NCBI RefSeq assembly: GCF_040834005.1
Contig: NZ_CP162129.1
Coordinates: forward strand, 3,434,001-3,498,000
Length of the DNA stretch: 64,000 bases
DNA from: Paenibacillus sp. PL2-23
GTDB taxonomy: Bacteria > Bacillota > Bacilli > Paenibacillales > Paenibacillaceae
Direction of reading: 5' to 3'
Position 1 is the stretch's first letter; each line of letters starts with the position of its first letter. Positions 60,650-64,000 of this stretch are shown here, piece by piece. The notes below the pieces were generated by a model, which saw only the letters and a list, made by a program, of their open reading frames with translations, was not told where the DNA came from and ran no database searches. Position numbers and translations under genes: made by a program.

Positions 60650-61960
60650 ATGAGTATCCTTCAACAATTAAAGTTCAGAGCGAAGACGGACGACGATCTG
60701 CTTCTTGAGCCAATACGCATTAGCGGCCAAGAAGCCATTTTTATCGCCCAACGTTCACTTATTGATCTACCCGCTACCCTGAATAGCTTGTATCAACGTT
60801 CTGCCAATCCAGCTTCAGGTTGTGTCGTCTTAGGCAAACCTATTCCAGATCCAGAGGAAAAGGAGCTTTTGACAGCCATATTAGAGGGGCAGGGACTTCT
60901 ATGGCTCGAAGCAGATCGCTGCTTTGTGGCGGTCACGCCAATTGCCAAAACCTTATCAAGATCAATCGAGACGCCAACGACAGAGAACGTCCTTAGAGGC
61001 TCGATCAGCGCCTTCGTAGAGGACCTGGATACCAATATCGGACTCATTCGCAAGCATGAGCCTTCCTCCACCCTTTTAACCCGGGAATTCCACTTCGGGA
61101 AAATAGGGCATAAGCGAGTGGTTCTGCTGTATAAGGATGATTTGATCGAACCTCAGTTGAAGCAATCGATAATGGAGCAACTGAACCGACATGCCGAACA
61201 AGAGCTTAGCAACCTCCAAATGCTTTCACTTATTCTTGGATTTCCTAAGTGGACGCTTGTGACGAAATTCAATACATCAGAATTGCCGCAGGAAGCCGAA
61301 ACCGCGTTGAACCTTGGCAAAGCTGTCCTGCTTGTAGACCGGATGCCATTTGCCGTGATCCTTCCTAGTCTCCTCTGGGATATGTTTGCGGTGCAAAACG
61401 ACAGAAACTTCCCTGCTGTATTTATGGGATTGATCCGCTTTCTTCGTATCCTTGCCGTATTTACGAACATCATCATTCCCGGCTTGTATGTTGCGCTTGT
61501 TTCCGTGAACCCGGACGTGCTACGTATTGAGATGGCCCTCTCAATCGCAAAGAGCCGCGTAGATGTTCCTTATCCTTCTATCGTAGAAACTTTGCTGCTG
61601 CTTTTTATTCTGGAATTAACGTTAGAGGCGAGCATACGACTTCCCAAGAGCATAGGACCTACAGTAACGATGGTGGGAGGCATCATATTAGGACAAGCCG
61701 TCGTCAGCGCTAAGCTGGTCAGCAATTTGCTTATCATTATTCTAGCCGCTACTTCCATTTCAAGCTCTGTGGTCGTTGGCTTCCAAAATTCCTTCTCCGT
61801 TCGTCTCTTTAAATATTTGTTGCTTGTCCTATCCGCTATATTTGGCGTCATCGGTTTAATAGGAGGACTTGTCATCATATGCGCTTATCTCTCCAGCGTA
61901 ACGTCCTTCGGCATTCCGTATTTGCAGCTGTACAAATCTGGGAGGGGACCCAATGGTTAA
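60650..61960 (+). CDS. GerA family spore germination protein (A subunit), divergent
   Basis: A 436-residue A subunit of a germinant receptor. It has an N-terminal soluble domain (1-240), then about five membrane helices with the family segment GKAVLLVDRMPFAVILPSLL, RFLRILAVFTNIIIPGLYVA, ELTLEASIRLPKSIGPTVTM and GGIILGQAVVSAKLVSNLL. The usually conserved VVRGPREGFTE motif is VLRGSISAFVED here, and the protein is shorter than typical (about 480-500). The ATG at 60650 fits AAGAAGGGG and the sigma-G promoter. Its end overlaps gerB by 8 nt. Confidence 0.88.
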   Translation: MSILQQLKFRAKTDDDLLLEPIRISGQEAIFIAQRSLIDLPATLNSLYQRSANPASGCVVLGKPIPDPEEKELLTAILEGQGLLWLEADRCFVAVTPIAKTLSRSIETPTTENVLRGSISAFVEDLDTNIGLIRKHEPSSTLLTREFHFGKIGHKRVVLLYKDDLIEPQLKQSIMEQLNRHAEQELSNLQMLSLILGFPKWTLVTKFNTSELPQEAETALNLGKAVLLVDRMPFAVILPSLLWDMFAVQNDRNFPAVFMGLIRFLRILAVFTNIIIPGLYVALVSVNPDVLRIEMALSIAKSRVDVPYPSIVETLLLLFILELTLEASIRLPKSIGPTVTMVGGIILGQAVVSAKLVSNLLIIILAATSISSSVVVGFQNSFSVRLFKYLLLVLSAIFGVIGLIGGLVIICAYLSSVTSFGIPYLQLYKSGRGPNG

Positions 61961-63053
61961 AAACGCACAAGTGATCAGTATGTATTGGCTCACCCATATC
62001 GGCTTGATTTTTTTCTTATATCCAGCGGATATCATTGAATCAACCGGAGCCGGCCATTGGATCCCAATCTTGGTCGGCTATAGCATACACGTTGTGGTGC
62101 TTTACGTGTATTTGAAGGGCTTGCGACTGGCCGACGGCCATAGCCTGCCTGATATTCTCGCTATGGCAGGCAGGCATGCAGCTGCGGTTCTGCTGGCCCC
62201 TGTGTTCATCTATTTGACGCTGGTCCTCATCATTACTGCGAGAGCCTATGGAGAAATCATCAATCTGCTTTATCTTGAGAATACCCCCTTGTGGGCTACA
62301 ATCGCTCTATTGCTTGGCATTGCAGCTTATGTGGCATCGCTGGGGCTGGAGTCGATGATGCGGACAGGACTGCTGTTATTTGGCTTATGCTTGCCTTTTG
62401 CCGTATTTGTGCTCGCTTCCTCATTCCAGAACGCCGACTGGCACTACTTTCTCCCAGTGATGGATGAAAGGTCTTCAAGCTTCTCCTTTCTGACAGCCCA
62501 GCCCTTTCTAAAAAGCTTGTTCGCCTTCGGAGGAGGGTTCTTGTTTCTCGGCTTTGTCCAGCCCAGGCTCCACTACCATCACCGGAAGCTTCTATTGTCC
62601 AGCCTGGTTCTGCTGCCTTTATTTCTAATTTCGGTTTACGTCCCGATCCTGACCTTCGGTCAGAACACAGCATCTACTTTCCTTTTCCCATTCCTGATGG
62701 CTACCGACACCGTCGATATCGACTATTTAATTTTCGAGAGGACAACTTTGTTTTTTATGCTGAGTATGATCGTATTTGTAATCATCTTTCTGGCTCTTGT
62801 CCTATGGAAAACAACGATTATTGCAGGTCGTTTCGCAAAAATACCCATCAAGCCCTTCACAGCTGTGTGGGCACTCGTATTATGGCTGGCCTCGCTCCAG
62901 CTTAAGGACTGGCAGAACGTGGAGGAGCTTCTTGGCTGGAACACATATTTTAGACTCTATATCATGTTCGTCATCCCTTTCATTACCCTAGCCCTTGGAT
63001 ACCGCCATGCCCGCAGCAAGAGAGGAGATCAGACATATGAATCACCTTCTTAG
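61953..63053 (+). CDS. GerB family endospore germination permease (B subunit)
   Basis: A 366-residue polytopic protein with ten membrane helices, of the GerAB family related to amino acid/polyamine transporters. The N-terminus ISMYWLTHIGLIFFLYPADI replaces the usual QxxxxxxxFxxG-type start, and the middle contains PFLKSLFAFGGGFLFLGFVQ. It is thought to bind the germinant in the spore inner membrane. It overlaps gerA by 8 nt and gerC by 17 nt, so the three subunits are translationally coupled. Confidence 0.88.
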   Translation: MVKNAQVISMYWLTHIGLIFFLYPADIIESTGAGHWIPILVGYSIHVVVLYVYLKGLRLADGHSLPDILAMAGRHAAAVLLAPVFIYLTLVLIITARAYGEIINLLYLENTPLWATIALLLGIAAYVASLGLESMMRTGLLLFGLCLPFAVFVLASSFQNADWHYFLPVMDERSSSFSFLTAQPFLKSLFAFGGGFLFLGFVQPRLHYHHRKLLLSSLVLLPLFLISVYVPILTFGQNTASTFLFPFLMATDTVDIDYLIFERTTLFFMLSMIVFVIIFLALVLWKTTIIAGRFAKIPIKPFTAVWALVLWLASLQLKDWQNVEELLGWNTYFRLYIMFVIPFITLALGYRHARSKRGDQTYESPS

Positions 63054-64000
63054 ACGACTGTTTCCGGCTATTGCGATATGGCTGATTATTTTACCAACAC
63101 TGAGCGGCTGCTGGGACAACAAGGACATTAATCACAGAGCACTTCCAATTGCGATGGGAATTGCCAAAAGAGAGGGAATATATGTGGTTATTCTCCAGAT
63201 ACCAGAGCCCGGACTGGGGGCAACCAAAATCCGGATCGTCCAGCAGACCGGTACAACAATTAACGAAATTGTCGACCGAATGAGCAAAAATATGGAAAGC
63301 CAAGTCGATCTCCTGCACCTTAAGGTTGTTCTCTTCGAAGCCAGCTTTGCTGAGGTTGGAGTTCATGACATTGTGGAGACGTTTATGCGCGCCCATGCCC
63401 TGTCTCCCAATACAATGGCAGCGATTTGCGATGAGCCAATCGACACTTTTTTCCATAATATCGAGTTCTACAATAAAAACAACGGTACGGTGTTAATTAA
63501 TTTTTTCGAAAAAAATGCGGGGTGGAATCCTCATATTGCAGCTGACCGTATTTGGGAGCTTTACAGGAGCATGCGATCCTACACACGCGACACCGTCGTT
63601 CCCATCATCCGATCAGGCAAAGGCACAGTGATTGAAAGCAGAGGATCAGCCGTCATCCGGAACGGCCGATTCGTTGAACGGCTGTCATCTGACGAAACTC
63701 TGCTCATTAACGTATTTAACGGCATTAGCGCGCGAGGGAAAATTGAAGTCATGGATCACGCGACCGTGCAAATCATAGGCACATCCATTCGTCGCAGGAG
63801 CTTTATCCAGAATGGCCGGCCCATACTCACAGTTTCCGTTACGCTCAAGGGCTCTCTGGTCGAAACACGCGGACAGCCGACGATTGACCAAATCAAGAAG
63901 GAAATTGACGAGCAGCTGACCGTCAGATTCGAGGGTATGCTCAGAAAGCTGCAGAAAGAGAACGCAGACATTCTTGGTACCGGCCAATTATTCCGAACAA
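63037..64000 (+). CDS. Ger(x)C family spore germination lipoprotein (partial)
   Basis: The first 321 codons of a C subunit, open to the right edge. A signal peptide with lipobox LSGC gives a lipid anchor on C25, followed by WDNKDINHRALPIAMGIAKR, the conserved GerC start (CWDxxEI-like). The domain continues with FNGISARGKIEVMDHATVQI and TRGQPTIDQIKKEIDEQLTV. It sits on the outer face of the spore inner membrane with the A and B subunits. The ATG at 63037 lies inside gerB, with GAGGAG upstream. Typical members have about 370-400 residues, so most is present. Confidence 0.9.
   Translation, partial: MNHLLRRLFPAIAIWLIILPTLSGCWDNKDINHRALPIAMGIAKREGIYVVILQIPEPGLGATKIRIVQQTGTTINEIVDRMSKNMESQVDLLHLKVVLFEASFAEVGVHDIVETFMRAHALSPNTMAAICDEPIDTFFHNIEFYNKNNGTVLINFFEKNAGWNPHIAADRIWELYRSMRSYTRDTVVPIIRSGKGTVIESRGSAVIRNGRFVERLSSDETLLINVFNGISARGKIEVMDHATVQIIGTSIRRRSFIQNGRPILTVSVTLKGSLVETRGQPTIDQIKKEIDEQLTVRFEGMLRKLQKENADILGTGQLFRT

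Overview
The window looks like part of a chromosome from an endospore-forming Bacillales bacterium, most likely Paenibacillaceae (Paenibacillus or a close relative). This rests on gene content and order: a dcw cluster with sporulation versions of its genes (spoVD, spoVE), the bacillithiol gene bshC, rsfA, a ylaH/ylaJ/phoH block, a gerA-type germination operon and an SLH-domain surface protein. GC content is moderately high (an impression, not a calculation). No phage, integrase, transposase or CRISPR array was found.

Layout. Positions 1-17200 (minus strand) hold the cell wall and division operon, read as mraZ, rsmH, ftsL, pbpB, spoVD, murE, murF, mraY, murD, spoVE, murG, murB, murA, divIB (cut by the left edge). 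It builds the lipid-linked peptidoglycan precursor with meso-diaminopimelate and supplies division and spore-cortex synthases. A four-repeat MraZ operator lies just upstream of mraZ. Positions 17267-23792 (minus) carry a DUF4349 lipoprotein, ahcY, bshC, a DUF3397 membrane protein, panE and rsfA. Positions 24000-35600 hold DUF2626, a MidA-type methyltransferase, a secreted coiled-coil protein of unknown function, a membrane-anchored solute-binding protein, phoH, ylaJ, a new 47-codon gene, an LCP ligase, ylaH, typA, a LiaF-like membrane protein and a TerC protein.

Positions 35700-45650 hold thiI with its cysteine desulfurase, a lytic transglycosylase, two overlapping membrane protein genes, a two-component system, a CBS/CorC membrane protein and a PNPOx-like flavoprotein. 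Positions 45700-48660 hold a MocR-type regulator with a visible operator, tRNA-Thr(UGU), a six-unit tandem repeat of about 102 bp, and two small protein genes. Positions 48675-57140 hold a sulfatase facing two tandem AraC regulators, a heterodimeric ABC exporter of the BmrC/BmrD type and a membrane acyltransferase.

Positions 57381-64000 (plus) hold a three-part secreted protein (beta-rich N-terminus, amidase-signature domain, three SLH repeats) and a gerA-gerB-gerC germination operon behind a good match to a sigma-G promoter; gerC is cut by the right edge. The points most worth following are the amidase-SLH fusion, the tandem repeat beside tRNA-Thr, the small genes with complete expression signals, the MraZ and MocR operators, and the divergent GerA protein.
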